A stretch of 64,000 nucleotides of DNA from Hyphomicrobiales bacterium. GTDB taxonomy: Bacteria; Pseudomonadota; Alphaproteobacteria; Rhizobiales; JAJFHR01. Below the pieces are notes generated by a model, which saw only the letters and a program-made list of their open reading frames with translations, was not told where the DNA came from and did not search any database. Of this stretch, positions 9,286 to 17,944 are shown one piece after another (position 1 is the stretch's first letter; each line of letters starts with the position of its first letter). The stretch is from positions 62,001 through 126,000 of the forward strand of contig JAJFHS010000050.1 in the NCBI GenBank assembly GCA_021775475.1. The letters are read 5' to 3'. Both the position numbers and the translations under genes were made by a program.

Positions 9286-9425
9286 ATTATCTCCAATGGG
9301 GCTCGACCCTGGTTTAAAACTCTTCGAACAGTTGCAACTCCCCAATCAAAGTATCCCCTCTGGCCAAATCGAAATTTAGTCCCTATTTTGAATGCAACCA
9401 CCCGTAAACGGCACAATCACACACA

Positions 9426-10142
9426 GTGTCCTTCAACCAAGCGGAAACATCTTTGCAAAAAAATCCACCAATTTTCAACGTACCGACTGTGGTCTTTGCC
9501 TTTATCGCAGTCTTTGTCGGTGTTCATCTGCTGCGCCAGTTTTTGGAGCTTGAAGCCGGTTGGGAATTTCTTTTAACTTTCGCCTTCATTCCGCAAAGGT
9601 ATGCTGCGGCAGCTGCTGGTCATGCCGGTATGTTTCCCGGTGGCCTTGCTGCTGATATCTGGTCGTTCGTAACCTACATGTTTCTGCATGGCAGCTGGAC
9701 CCACCTTGCCATCAACAGTCTGTGGATGCTGGCGTTTGGCACGCCTTTGGCGGTGAGATTCGGGGCCTGGAGATTTATTGTATTCAGCTTTGTTTTGGCT
9801 GCTGCCGGAGCAGCGCTGCATTTGAGCGTTTATTGGGGAGAGATGGTGCCTGTCGTTGGCGCATCGGCGGCGATTTCGGGACACATGGCAGCCGTCATTC
9901 GCTTTTCCATGACTGCACCTGTCGATGCTCCTGCTCAACCATTGGTGCGGGTGCTGAGCAATCCGCGCGTGCTTATCTTCATTGCCATCTGGTTTGGTAT
10001 CAATTTTATTTTCGGCATCGGCATTGTAGACGTTACCGGAACCGGTGCTCAAATTGCCTGGGAAGCTCACCTTGGTGGATTTTTGGCAGGACTTCTGCTG
10101 TTTCCGTTTTTTGACCCTGTCGCCCGTACCCGTTCTAGCTAG
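9426..10142 (+). CDS. Rhomboid family intramembrane serine protease
   Basis: A 238-residue polytopic membrane protein with about six hydrophobic segments. The catalytic serine is expected in GASAAISG, and the partner histidine in EAHLGGFLAG near the C-terminus. The HGSWTHLAINSLWML segment matches the conserved rhomboid loop-1 and TM2 region (HxxxxHLxxN). Rhomboids cleave transmembrane substrates inside the inner membrane; the substrate here is unknown. The start codon is GTG. The 3' end overlaps the convergent transhydrogenase gene by 8 bp. Confidence 0.92.
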   Translation: MSFNQAETSLQKNPPIFNVPTVVFAFIAVFVGVHLLRQFLELEAGWEFLLTFAFIPQRYAAAAAGHAGMFPGGLAADIWSFVTYMFLHGSWTHLAINSLWMLAFGTPLAVRFGAWRFIVFSFVLAAAGAALHLSVYWGEMVPVVGASAAISGHMAAVIRFSMTAPVDAPAQPLVRVLSNPRVLIFIAIWFGINFIFGIGIVDVTGTGAQIAWEAHLGGFLAGLLLFPFFDPVARTRSS

Positions 10143-11535
10143 CCATTGTCGGCATTCTGTTCCAGGCATCAAGCGCGGCTATTTTGTAAGCTTCGGCAAG
10201 GGTCGGATAATTGAAAGTGTTTTCGACGAAATATTCTAAAGAGCCGTGCAAATTTAATACCGCCTGGCCAATATGGATCAGTTCCGTTGCCCCTTCGCCA
10301 ACAATATGAACACCTAAGAGCCTTCTGGTTTTGAGTGAAAACAGCATTTTCATCATGCCGGTATCAATCCCTAAAATTTGCCCGCGCGATGTTTCGCGAA
10401 AGCGCGCAATACCGGATTCATAGGGGATGCCACGCTCTTTAACTTCTTCTTCCGTCAGACCGATGGTTGATATCTCCGGCACTGAGTATATGCCGTAAGG
10501 GAAATATTCCGGTGGCTTGTGGGCGTTATGACCAAAAGCATGACACGCGGCAATCCGGCCCTGTTCCATGGAAGTGGATGCGAGGCTGGGAAAGCCGATT
10601 ACATCACCGGCAGCATAGATATGCGGGACATCGCATTGAAATGTCTGGGGATCAGTGGAAATGCGACCGCGATGATCAACCTCAATACCACATTTATCCA
10701 GCCCGATACTGTCGGTGGTGCCCATACGTCCAGCGGCAAACAACACCAGATCGGTGCGCACTGTTCGCCCGTCTTCCAACACAACTTCAGCGCCGTGTTC
10801 GCGCCGGTGAACTTCGACGGCCTTGGCCCCCAGCCGCATCAAGACCCCCCGGTCTCGCAACAGGTTGGTGAAGACGTCAATCAGTTCGCGGTCAATAAAA
10901 TCGAGAAATGTCGAGCGCGGTTCAATCACCGTAACGGCCACGTCAAGTGCGCTGAATATGGTGGCATATTCAATGCCGATAACTCCGGCACCAATAACCA
11001 CCATGGATTTGGGAATACTGGGAAGTTCGAGGATTTGATCGCTATCCAGAATAACTTCGCCGTCAAAGGGGATGTAGTCAGGCCGGAAGGGTTTTGTCCC
11101 CACAGCCAGAAGAAATTTGTCAGCTGAATATTGGCTCATCTCGCCGTCTTCAGAGGTGACCTCGATTGTGTTGGGGGCAACAAAACACGCGGTACCATGA
11201 ACAGTTTGCACCCGGTTGCGGTTAAACTGGTGTTCCAGCACCTCAACTTCATGGTTGAGCGTTATGTGCAGCCGATTGAGCAGGTCTTTCGCCGTCAGGT
11301 TTTCCTTGACCCGGTATGCCCGGCCATAAAACCCGCGTTCTCGCCAGCCTGACAGGTTGAGTACGGTTTCGCGCAACGTTTTGCTGGGAATGGTTCCGGT
11401 GTGGACAGAAACACCGCCAACGCGCCGACCTTTGTCTACAACGAGAACGGATTTGTCAATTTTGGCGGCTTGAATGGCAGCCCTGCGGCCTGCCGGACCA
11501 GAACCGATAACGATAAAATCAAAATGTTGCGACAT
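10135..11535 (-). CDS. sthA: Soluble pyridine nucleotide transhydrogenase (Si-specific)
   Basis: An FAD flavoprotein of 466 residues that interconverts NADPH + NAD+ and NADP+ + NADH in the cytoplasm. The FAD-binding motif is VIGSGPAGRRAA, the NAD(P) motif is VVIGAGVIGIEYA, and the C-terminal dimerisation domain has FNYPTLAEAYKIAALD. The key discriminator is GGVSVHTGTIPSKTLRE. Dihydrolipoamide dehydrogenase has the redox-active disulfide GGTCLNVGCIPS at this place; the cysteines are absent here, as in SthA. Length matches E. coli SthA. The start MSQHFDF is chosen 15 codons inside the track start. Confidence 0.95.
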   Translation of the reverse strand: MSQHFDFIVIGSGPAGRRAAIQAAKIDKSVLVVDKGRRVGGVSVHTGTIPSKTLRETVLNLSGWRERGFYGRAYRVKENLTAKDLLNRLHITLNHEVEVLEHQFNRNRVQTVHGTACFVAPNTIEVTSEDGEMSQYSADKFLLAVGTKPFRPDYIPFDGEVILDSDQILELPSIPKSMVVIGAGVIGIEYATIFSALDVAVTVIEPRSTFLDFIDRELIDVFTNLLRDRGVLMRLGAKAVEVHRREHGAEVVLEDGRTVRTDLVLFAAGRMGTTDSIGLDKCGIEVDHRGRISTDPQTFQCDVPHIYAAGDVIGFPSLASTSMEQGRIAACHAFGHNAHKPPEYFPYGIYSVPEISTIGLTEEEVKERGIPYESGIARFRETSRGQILGIDTGMMKMLFSLKTRRLLGVHIVGEGATELIHIGQAVLNLHGSLEYFVENTFNYPTLAEAYKIAALDAWNRMPTMAS

Positions 11536-11707
11536 ATTTTCAACCCCTGGCGATTGCCCATGATAATGTACACGCAACAAGGTTAATGAGTCCTAACCCT
11601 AAAAAACTGTCTCTTCATACCATTACCATAAATCTAATCTGCGCTGATAAGCGTATTCGCCCTTGGATACCTTTTCCTTCGCACGTTAGATGTTGAGCCA
11701 GAACCTG

Positions 11708-13678
11708 TTATTGAGTGGCCACGATATCTATTCGTTTCTGATCGCCAGATTTGATCGAAAATTCGGCTCTGAAGCGCTGGTTCTGATAGCGTACCACAAC
11801 AATGTACCTGCCAGCGGCGAAAATACGCTCAGGTGAGGGCTTGGCATCGCGACCGATTTCGGCACCCGAAATATCATAAAATGTCCAGTAAGGTCGCCCC
11901 GTTGGCGTGCCGCCTGAAACCGATTTCAATTTAAAACGCGCCCGCCCGGCGCGATGAACCACAGTTGCACTGGTCGGTTCTCCCGCTTTCACAACCGCAC
12001 TCATTGGCACTTTGGCGTTGGTTTTTCCCCAATGGCCTTCAATCAGGTATTCGCCTGGTGGCACACGAACAATCCCTTCGGCCTGGGCAGTGCTGAAAAC
12101 CTCACGATAATTGCCCTCGGTGTCCGCTTTGGCATCGTAAATCACATAGAGGATCTGTGAAGTCAGTTTTTCAGGCAACCCATCAATCTTTGAACTCAAG
12201 CGCAACGCCCCGGCATTGACTATGATGGTTTTTTCCGTCCGCCTGTTGGCTGTGATTTTCACCTCCATGTTGGCTGAGGCGAGACCGTAGGTAGCTGTTA
12301 TAAAATAGTTGCCGGTAGACAGCCACAAGGCGGGAGAGCTCTGGGTCAATTGCGCTATTTGTTGGCGCTTGCCCTCAAGACTAACCGCGCCTTTGTATAT
12401 AGCGTAGTGCACCTTGTCCTGCAAAATTTCAGCACCAATTGCCGGGCGGGCAAAAAGTTTGAGAAAACCCGCATTAAGATTTAAAACCAGCGCCTTGGTC
12501 TTGTTAGCTTCAATCTTGACGGTGCGCTCGATACTGGCCAGATCACTTTGAACCTTTAGGCGATAAGTACCCGCAGGCAGGGTGAAGGTGGGGCGGTTGT
12601 TTGAACTTCTGCTGATTTCGGTGAACTTGCCGCTAACGCCGTCTTGCGCCTGTAAAACTATGTAGGTGGCACCGTTAATGACAGCTCCGCCGATAGCGGC
12701 AACGGATGTAACTTCGAGGTTGCCGGTGTCAGAGCCCGGGTCTGATTGTTCCTCTGGGGTTTGTGGTGCCGTTGACGTTTCAGCTGGTTGTTCCTGTTTA
12801 GGTATATCGGCAGGCAGTGGAGGGGGCGCGGGGATTTTCGGTATTTTTTTGCCCAATCCGAAAAATGCTTCGAGTATCGATGCATCCGTTTCTTCAGGCT
12901 TGATGTCTGTTGACGGCTTTTCGGCTAGGGGGGCATTTTTTGTCCTGGCTTCACTTGCGTCCCGGGCCATTCGTCGCGGGCCAACTTGAGGCACGGGAAC
13001 ACCGCCACCTGAAGCTGTCACAAATACCTGGTCAATAGTTTGCCGTATGGCCTTTGGCGTGTTGGCAGCGATATATTTTCCACCGGTGCGTGCTGCCAGC
13101 TGGCGCAATGAGGTCATTTCCGCATCACTGGAGCGCAGGGCTATGACATAGATTTTCAGACCCAGGTTTTCATTTTTTAAATCCCGTCCCAGTGCGGCAA
13201 GGTTTTTATTGCAGGCGTCGAACCCGTCGGTAACCAGAATGATGCTGTTGAACTGCCCGCGTCGTTTTTTCAAAACCTCAGCCGCCATTCTGACAGCCTT
13301 CACGATTGGTGTCCGCCCTTTGGCGCCAATCGCGTCGATGGTTTTCATATACCGTTTGGGCGAGATCGCCCCCAGCTTGACAGTAAGCTCGATATCATCA
13401 CAGCCACCGCGGCGATTGCCATAGGTGATAACACCGAGCTGAAGACGCGAACGGACCAGTTTCAAAGTTGGTTCAAGCGCTTTTTTTACCAGTGAAATTT
13501 TACTTTTCCGCTCGATCCTCCCACCCATAGATATGGAGCCGTCAATAATCAGCATCGCATTGTGACGCGAGGATGCCAGCACGTGGCTCGTGCTCAGGCT
13601 GAAGTTGATTACGAACAGCGCGGCAAACATGCAGATGCCAAACATGTTGCGATAAAACACAAAATGCCCAGTAAACAC
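11708..13678 (-). CDS. Secreted von Willebrand factor A protein with C-terminal beta repeats
   Basis: 656 residues. The N-terminus is hydrophobic (MFGICMFAALFVINFSL), consistent with export. A VWA domain (about 38-215) has the metal-ion-dependent adhesion motif DGSISMGG. A Pro/Glu-rich linker follows (about 255-330), then roughly four tandem units of about 80 residues. Each unit has a Y-x-I/V-Y strand and a PAGTYRLKV- or PPGEYLIEG-like strand, with most followed by an NAGxLxL-type segment. These look like carboxypeptidase-regulatory or PEGA-like beta sandwiches. The start is GTG at 13678, because GGAGG lies 7 bp upstream; the track start adds six residues. Function is unknown, possibly surface binding. 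Monocistronic. Confidence 0.8.
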   Translation of the reverse strand: MFTGHFVFYRNMFGICMFAALFVINFSLSTSHVLASSRHNAMLIIDGSISMGGRIERKSKISLVKKALEPTLKLVRSRLQLGVITYGNRRGGCDDIELTVKLGAISPKRYMKTIDAIGAKGRTPIVKAVRMAAEVLKKRRGQFNSIILVTDGFDACNKNLAALGRDLKNENLGLKIYVIALRSSDAEMTSLRQLAARTGGKYIAANTPKAIRQTIDQVFVTASGGGVPVPQVGPRRMARDASEARTKNAPLAEKPSTDIKPEETDASILEAFFGLGKKIPKIPAPPPLPADIPKQEQPAETSTAPQTPEEQSDPGSDTGNLEVTSVAAIGGAVINGATYIVLQAQDGVSGKFTEISRSSNNRPTFTLPAGTYRLKVQSDLASIERTVKIEANKTKALVLNLNAGFLKLFARPAIGAEILQDKVHYAIYKGAVSLEGKRQQIAQLTQSSPALWLSTGNYFITATYGLASANMEVKITANRRTEKTIIVNAGALRLSSKIDGLPEKLTSQILYVIYDAKADTEGNYREVFSTAQAEGIVRVPPGEYLIEGHWGKTNAKVPMSAVVKAGEPTSATVVHRAGRARFKLKSVSGGTPTGRPYWTFYDISGAEIGRDAKPSPERIFAAGRYIVVVRYQNQRFRAEFSIKSGDQKRIDIVATQ

Positions 13679-13819
13679 GCAGCCCCCTCCAATCAATATG
13701 CTGATGACACTGAATTCAGTATTATCAGATTATACCAATTCTCTTTTAATTGTAAGCATTTGAATATAGTTTGGTCCAGATGAGATTAGCAAAGAAGTTA
13801 ACCGGAGAGATAAAAATTA

Positions 13820-14389
13820 ATGCCTGATACAATCGAATTGCTGCTGAAAAGACGGTCCACAGTCGCTGCTAACCTCAAAGACCCTGGACCCGACGCAGAA
13901 CAACTCAAAACCCTGCTTCGTATAGCTGCGCGTGTGCCCGATCATGGCAAGCTTGCGCCCTGGCGGTTCATTGTCTTTCAAGGCGTTGCTCGCGCTGATT
14001 TTGGGCGAATGCTGGCTGACGTTACCAAACGCAACACACCTGAAATCACCGACGAAAGAATTGAGCTGGAAGCTGCCCGTTTTATGCGTGCACCAGTGAT
14101 AATTGCCGTTATCTCAAGCAGTGAAATTCACCCCAAGATACCTCAGTGGGAGCAGGTGCTTTCTGCCGGTGCCGTGTGCCAGAACCTGTTGGTGGCGGCA
14201 TCTGCCATGGGATACGCAGCCCAATGGATCACCGAATGGTATGCCTATGATGAAGGCGTTCGTGCACCTTTGAAATTGACGGAAGATGAAAAAGTCGCAG
14301 GCTTCATTTATATCGGCAGTTCAGATGAAATCCCGGAAGATCGCAGGCGACCCAATCTTGATGAGTTGATCACTTACTGGAGCGACTAA
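13820..14389 (+). CDS. Nitroreductase family protein (YdjA-like)
   Basis: A 189-residue FMN-dependent oxidoreductase. The N-terminal KRRSTVAANL and the RVPDHGKLAPWRFIVF segment are typical of YdjA-type nitroreductases (usual length about 183), which bind FMN at the dimer interface and use NAD(P)H. The substrate is unknown. The ATG follows GGAGAG. Its 3' end faces the EamA transporter gene across 4 bp, and it forms a nitroreductase-rich neighbourhood with the gene at 15281-15871. Confidence 0.88.
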   Translation: MPDTIELLLKRRSTVAANLKDPGPDAEQLKTLLRIAARVPDHGKLAPWRFIVFQGVARADFGRMLADVTKRNTPEITDERIELEAARFMRAPVIIAVISSSEIHPKIPQWEQVLSAGAVCQNLLVAASAMGYAAQWITEWYAYDEGVRAPLKLTEDEKVAGFIYIGSSDEIPEDRRRPNLDELITYWSD

Positions 14390-14393
14390 AACC

Positions 14394-15284
14394 TCAGCGT
14401 CTGGTGATTTGTGCGGCAATTGTAATGGCAATACCACAAGCGATGATAGCAGCGCCGATCCAGGTCATGGTGCTATAGCGCTCGCCCAGAAAAACTGTCG
14501 CCGCCAACAGGCCAACGGCAGCAGCGATATAACCGATCTGGCTGAGCAACACCGGCCCGCCTTTTTGTTGCAACCGGAAATAGATCGGAAACATCAGGCC
14601 TGCGACAAACGCCTGAGCCAACGTTGCTCCGGGCTCTCTGGCCAGTTCGCTCAAGGGGACTGATCCCTGCGTTGCCAGCAATATAAGCACAAAAACCACA
14701 ACCGAAAATCCGTGGCTCCAGAATGCCAAAACATCCGGCAGCGCATTTTCGGGCCAATCCATTGTCCGGTAGATATTTCCACAGGCCAGAAATACCGGGA
14801 TTATGGCCGTTGCGATAATCCAGATGGCGGCGGGTGCTTCAGGCGCGCTGCCGCGCGTTATACTGACAATAGCAGCACCGATTAATCCGGTTGCAATGCC
14901 CAAAATCCCTATCCAGCCCGGTGTTTTTAATCGGAATAAAGCCGCCAGTGCCAGCGTGAAAACCGGGGACGTGGAAAATATCAACCCGGTAAACCCTGAG
15001 CCCGCATGGGGAATAACGCTGAACAGCAGTATATTGGGGATGACGAATGAAATCAGCGCCGAAATAACAACGTAACGGATCATCCGGCCTTTTGGCACCG
15101 CCAGCCGGTGTTTAAGTGCCAGCACTGGTAGCAACATCACACAAACGCCGATAGAAACAACCATCGCCCATAACACCGGTGAAATACTTGCGTCACCGGC
15201 AATTTTGCCCAGGGGAAAATTGAAACCGATTAAAACACCGGTGACCAGCAACAGAACAACCGGGCTTTGTGTGACATTTTTCAT
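14394..15284 (-). CDS. EamA family drug/metabolite transporter (DMT superfamily)
   Basis: 296 residues with about ten hydrophobic segments arranged as two EamA repeats (about 8-140 and 150-290). The glycine- and proline-rich helix ends, e.g. LIFSTSPVFTLALAAL and GYIAAAVGLLAATVFLGE, are typical. Such permeases export amino acids, nucleobases or toxic metabolites. Its ATG overlaps the stop of the upstream nitroreductase gene by 3 bp, so the two are translationally coupled and probably serve one process under the MarR-type regulator at 15971-16489. Confidence 0.9.
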   Translation of the reverse strand: MKNVTQSPVVLLLVTGVLIGFNFPLGKIAGDASISPVLWAMVVSIGVCVMLLPVLALKHRLAVPKGRMIRYVVISALISFVIPNILLFSVIPHAGSGFTGLIFSTSPVFTLALAALFRLKTPGWIGILGIATGLIGAAIVSITRGSAPEAPAAIWIIATAIIPVFLACGNIYRTMDWPENALPDVLAFWSHGFSVVVFVLILLATQGSVPLSELAREPGATLAQAFVAGLMFPIYFRLQQKGGPVLLSQIGYIAAAVGLLAATVFLGERYSTMTWIGAAIIACGIAITIAAQITRR

Positions 15285-15871
15285 GAAGAAAAGGAGCCTG
15301 AAAACGCAATGTCATTCAGTGGCATCCTCTGGCTTGGTTGTTCACGACAACCAAACTCTTTCGGTAACATCGAGGGATCAGCGCGCCTGCCAATAGCCAC
15401 AACAATTTCGATGCTGAATTGTTCCGGTGCAGCCAGACTTTTCCGCACCTGATCAAAATGAATTCCTGCCATCGCATGAGCATGATATCCAAGCGATGTC
15501 GCCTGTAGAGCCAACTGAGCCCAGGCTGCACCAGCATCAAAACTGTGCGTGCCGGATAGCTTTGGTTCACCATTGTCAACGCCAGGCACCATGGTGTCTG
15601 ATAAAACCACGACCAAAGCTGAGGCATGTAAAGCCCAGCTGGTATTAAACTCATCCAAAAGACTTAGATATAATTGCCAGTGAACATCATCGCGATGAGA
15701 ATACAAAAAACGCCATGGTTGAATATTATACGCAGATGGAGCCCAGCGCGCGGCTTCGAGTATGATCAGCAGATCGGCGGCTGGCATTGAAGTCGCATCA
15801 TACGCTCTTGGCGACCACCGGTTAAGAAACATCGCCTCGATCGGATGATCAGGACATCGTTCATTCGTCAT
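15281..15871 (-). CDS. Nitroreductase family protein
   Basis: A 196-residue FMN-binding oxidoreductase with FLNRWSPRAYD at the N-terminus and AARWAPSAYNIQPWRFLY, the conserved nitroreductase FMN-binding region. A central segment, FDAGAAWAQLALQATSLGYHAHAM, matches the dimer-interface helix. The start MTNERCPDHPIE is preceded by AAGGA 8 bp upstream; the track start is seven codons earlier. First gene of a two-gene operon with the EamA transporter and divergent from marR, a layout common for MarR-controlled detoxification loci. Confidence 0.88.
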   Translation of the reverse strand: MTNERCPDHPIEAMFLNRWSPRAYDATSMPAADLLIILEAARWAPSAYNIQPWRFLYSHRDDVHWQLYLSLLDEFNTSWALHASALVVVLSDTMVPGVDNGEPKLSGTHSFDAGAAWAQLALQATSLGYHAHAMAGIHFDQVRKSLAAPEQFSIEIVVAIGRRADPSMLPKEFGCREQPSQRMPLNDIAFSGSFSS

Positions 15872-15904
15872 CAGAAATTCCTTTACTCTCATGGGTTTTT
15901 ATCT

Positions 15905-15950
15905 TAGTTTGATATTAAATATTACTATATAGAATAGTTTGACATCAAAT
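15905..15950. promoter_or_regulatory. Two direct repeats of a palindromic operator, likely MarR sites
   Basis: TAGTTTGATATTAAAT (15905-15920) and TAGTTTGACATCAAAT (15935-15950) match at 14 of 16 positions and start 30 bp apart, about three helical turns. Each contains a dyad, TTTGAnnTCAAA in the second. They lie in the AT-rich divergent intergenic region between the nitroreductase and the MarR gene, and the second overlaps a good -35 hexamer, TTGACA. Confidence 0.6.
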
Positions 15951-15970
15951 TAAATAAGGTAATAGTTACC

Positions 15971-16489
15971 ATGCGTCAAGATAAAAAACCCGAATTGCGT
16001 GACAATGCCTCATGTGGTCCTTCCATGGCGTCCATCTTGTCGCAATGGCGGCGCGAGCGCCCCGATATTGATGCGTCCCCCATGGCCTTGTGCGGGGAGA
16101 TTTGGCGGGCGGGCGAAAGGTTACGTCAGGGCGTTCTGGCAAATCTGTCGGATTACGGTCTCGATCTTGCGGGTTTCGATGTGATTTTGACGCTGCGCCG
16201 ACAGGGGCGTGGTGAGGCCTTGTCGCCCTCGGTGCTGGCGGGTGAGATGATGCTGTCGACGTCAGCAATGACCAACCGGCTTGATCGTCTGGAAAAGCGC
16301 GGGCTGATCAAGCGATCTATCGATCCCCGTGACCGTCGCGGTCTTAAAATTACCCTGTCGGACGAAGGTTTTAAACTTGCCGATGAAATGGTTGTCTCCC
16401 ACGTCGAAACAGAAGAACGTATGTTGTGCCAACTGACGAAATCAGAACGTGACCATCTTCGCGCTCTTCTCACAAAGGTTGGGCTCTGA
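15971..16489 (+). CDS. MarR family transcriptional regulator
   Basis: A 172-residue winged-helix regulator. The recognition helix and wing are visible as LAGEMMLSTSAMTNRLDRLEKRGLIKRSIDPRDRRG, the MarR hallmark. An N-terminal extension of about 30 residues (RQDKKPELRDN) precedes the dimerisation helices. It is divergent from the nitroreductase-EamA operon, with two matching operator-like repeats between them, so autoregulation and control of that operon are likely. The inducer is unknown. The start has only a weak ribosome-binding sequence. Confidence 0.92.
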   Translation: MRQDKKPELRDNASCGPSMASILSQWRRERPDIDASPMALCGEIWRAGERLRQGVLANLSDYGLDLAGFDVILTLRRQGRGEALSPSVLAGEMMLSTSAMTNRLDRLEKRGLIKRSIDPRDRRGLKITLSDEGFKLADEMVVSHVETEERMLCQLTKSERDHLRALLTKVGL

Positions 16490-16500
16490 ACCCGGATATT

Positions 16501-16530
16501 TTGACTTGAAGCAGTCCAACGGCCTATATA
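16501..16530 (+). promoter_or_regulatory. Candidate sigma70-type promoter for the flavin reductase gene
   Basis: TTGACT (16501-16506) and TATATA (16525-16530) are separated by 18 bp and lie just after the MarR stop, about 40 bp before the flavin reductase ATG. This suggests transcription separate from the MarR gene. Confidence 0.45.
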
Positions 16531-16568
16531 GACACAACCTCCTATATTAAAATAAAAGGTCTGAATAT

Positions 16569-17171
16569 ATGTTTTATGATGCGGTTGAGAACAGCCACGG
16601 GCTGCCTCACGATCCCTTTAAGGCGCTTGTTGCCCCGCGGCCCATTGGCTGGATTTCCACCATCTCGAAAAGCGGGCAGGTGAACCTTGCTCCCTACAGT
16701 TTTTTCAACGGGGTTTCGACCGATCCCAATATCGTCATGTTCGCCAGCGGTGGCCACAAGGACAGTCTCGTAAACGCCGAAGAAACCGGCGAGTTTGTGT
16801 GCAGCCTGGCAACCTACGATTTGCGCGATCAAATGAACCAGACGTCAGCCGCACTCGCCCACGGTGAAAACGAAATGGACTTCGCCAACATTGAGGCCGC
16901 AGCCTCAAAGCTGGTAGCCCCACCCCGCGTGGCCGCCAGCCCGGTGTCACTTGAGTGCAAATTTATCCAGACCGTGGAAATGCCGATAAAAAGCAAATCG
17001 GGCACCACCTACCACGTGGTTTTTGGCCATGTAATAGGCGTTTACATCAATGACGATGTCATTGTTGACGGTCTCGTGGATGTCACAAAAATGCGCCCGC
17101 TGGCCAGACTGGGCTACCATGATTATTCAGTGGTAGACGAAGTCTTCTCGATAGCCCGTCCGCAGGCTTAG
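16569..17171 (+). CDS. Flavin reductase family protein (FMN-binding split barrel)
   Basis: 200 residues with APRPIGWISTISKSGQVNLAPYSFF, the conserved FMN-binding start of the Flavin_Reduct domain, and CSLATYDLRDQMNQTS after it. Some members reduce free flavin with NAD(P)H to feed two-component monooxygenases; others only bind FMN. No monooxygenase gene is adjacent. The ATG follows AAAGG. Its proximity to two nitroreductases and a MarR regulator suggests a shared redox or detoxification role, but it has its own promoter-like sequence. Confidence 0.88.
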   Translation: MFYDAVENSHGLPHDPFKALVAPRPIGWISTISKSGQVNLAPYSFFNGVSTDPNIVMFASGGHKDSLVNAEETGEFVCSLATYDLRDQMNQTSAALAHGENEMDFANIEAAASKLVAPPRVAASPVSLECKFIQTVEMPIKSKSGTTYHVVFGHVIGVYINDDVIVDGLVDVTKMRPLARLGYHDYSVVDEVFSIARPQA

Positions 17172-17179
17172 CGCTGCTC

Positions 17180-17423
17180 TTTTTAGTAGCGCTCAAGCGG
17201 CGCGCAGCCTGCGCTCGGCTTTGCTCGCTAGTCGTTCGCTGCGCTCCTCCGGTGCCACAATGACAGATTTTTCGTGTGTCATTCGGTGACTGCATGCCAG
17301 ATTTTCCGCATTGCTCCCGGAGACCACAACGCCAGATTATCGTTGTGGCACCGGGACGAGCGAAGCGTTGGACTCGGACCCAAGGGGTCCGCAGGCTGCG
17401 CGCCGCTTGAGCGCTACTAAAAA
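17180..17423. mobile_element. MITE-like element with 34 bp perfect terminal inverted repeats
   Basis: The sequence starting TTTTTAGTAGCGCTCAAGCG (17180-17213) returns as its exact reverse complement at 17390-17423. A second inner pair, GGTGCCACAA (17251-17260) and TTGTGGCACC (17343-17352), nests inside, with partly matching flanks, so the 244 bp could fold into one long interrupted hairpin. It encodes no protein and lies between the convergent flavin reductase and DUF934 genes. No clear target-site duplication was seen. Confidence 0.7.
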
Positions 17424-17440
17424 ACCCAATCTTCAAACCA

Positions 17441-17944
17441 TCACCCAACCCGCGAGGCAACAACTGCACGCGGGGAAAAGCCTGCGCGGGCGCGGTAGCC
17501 TTTCTGGTAGGCCAAAGACATGGCGTTGGCGAGGCTCAGCCACAGGTGAGGGGGCTGGTGTTCGTCAATCTCGAAGGCATCAAACCCGCAACGGCTCATA
17601 AACACGCCCTGGTCCGCCAGCACATTACCGGTGGCACGAAGTTCTCCGGTAAAATTCAGTTGCGTGGTGATGAGGCGGGCTTGCGAATAAGCCCGGCCAT
17701 CGGTGAATGCCGGGAATTCAAGCGCGATCAGTGCTAGATTGTTGATGTAGGGTGCAAGGTCATGCGCGTCTGCGTCGTTATCAAGACGAACGCCCAGGTA
17801 ACCTTTGCGCATGACAAGAATTTCGATGCTGTTTTTCAAGCGCTCGAAGCTTACCACAATATCACCCTGTACCGGGATATCGTCATCATCGCCGATAAAT
17901 TGCCAATGATCTTCAACAATTCGACCGTCTTTAAGCAGTGGCAT
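17441..17944 (-). CDS. DUF934 protein of the sulfite reductase operon
   Basis: 167 residues starting MPLLKDGRIVEDHWQFIGDD, the typical DUF934 N-terminus. The family is found almost only in proteobacterial assimilatory sulfate operons next to CysI or CysH. Its biochemical role is not established. The conserved ALIALEFPAFTDGRAYSQAR motif is present. The start overlaps the end of cysI by 14 bp, so it is translationally coupled. Last gene of the minus-strand operon, ending next to the MITE-like element. Confidence 0.9.
   Translation of the reverse strand: MPLLKDGRIVEDHWQFIGDDDDIPVQGDIVVSFERLKNSIEILVMRKGYLGVRLDNDADAHDLAPYINNLALIALEFPAFTDGRAYSQARLITTQLNFTGELRATGNVLADQGVFMSRCGFDAFEIDEHQPPHLWLSLANAMSLAYQKGYRARAGFSPRAVVASRVG

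Larger units (their letters stand above)
8932..9425. other. 494 bp gap with one hairpin and one doubtful short ORF
   Basis: This is the longest stretch without a confident gene. It carries the hairpin at 8941-8970 and a 42-codon minus-strand ORF at 9157-9285. The rest is AT-richer, with TTGGTTTTTGGTTGACCAAA giving a small inverted repeat near 9102-9120. I see no tRNA, no terminator with a T-run and no transposon end. Confidence 0.5.

Noticed and set aside
9573-10172. 199-codon minus-strand ORF opposite the rhomboid gene
   Set aside because: Shadow frame; translation is rich in Arg, Ser and Gln without domain pattern, while the plus strand has a clear rhomboid motif set.
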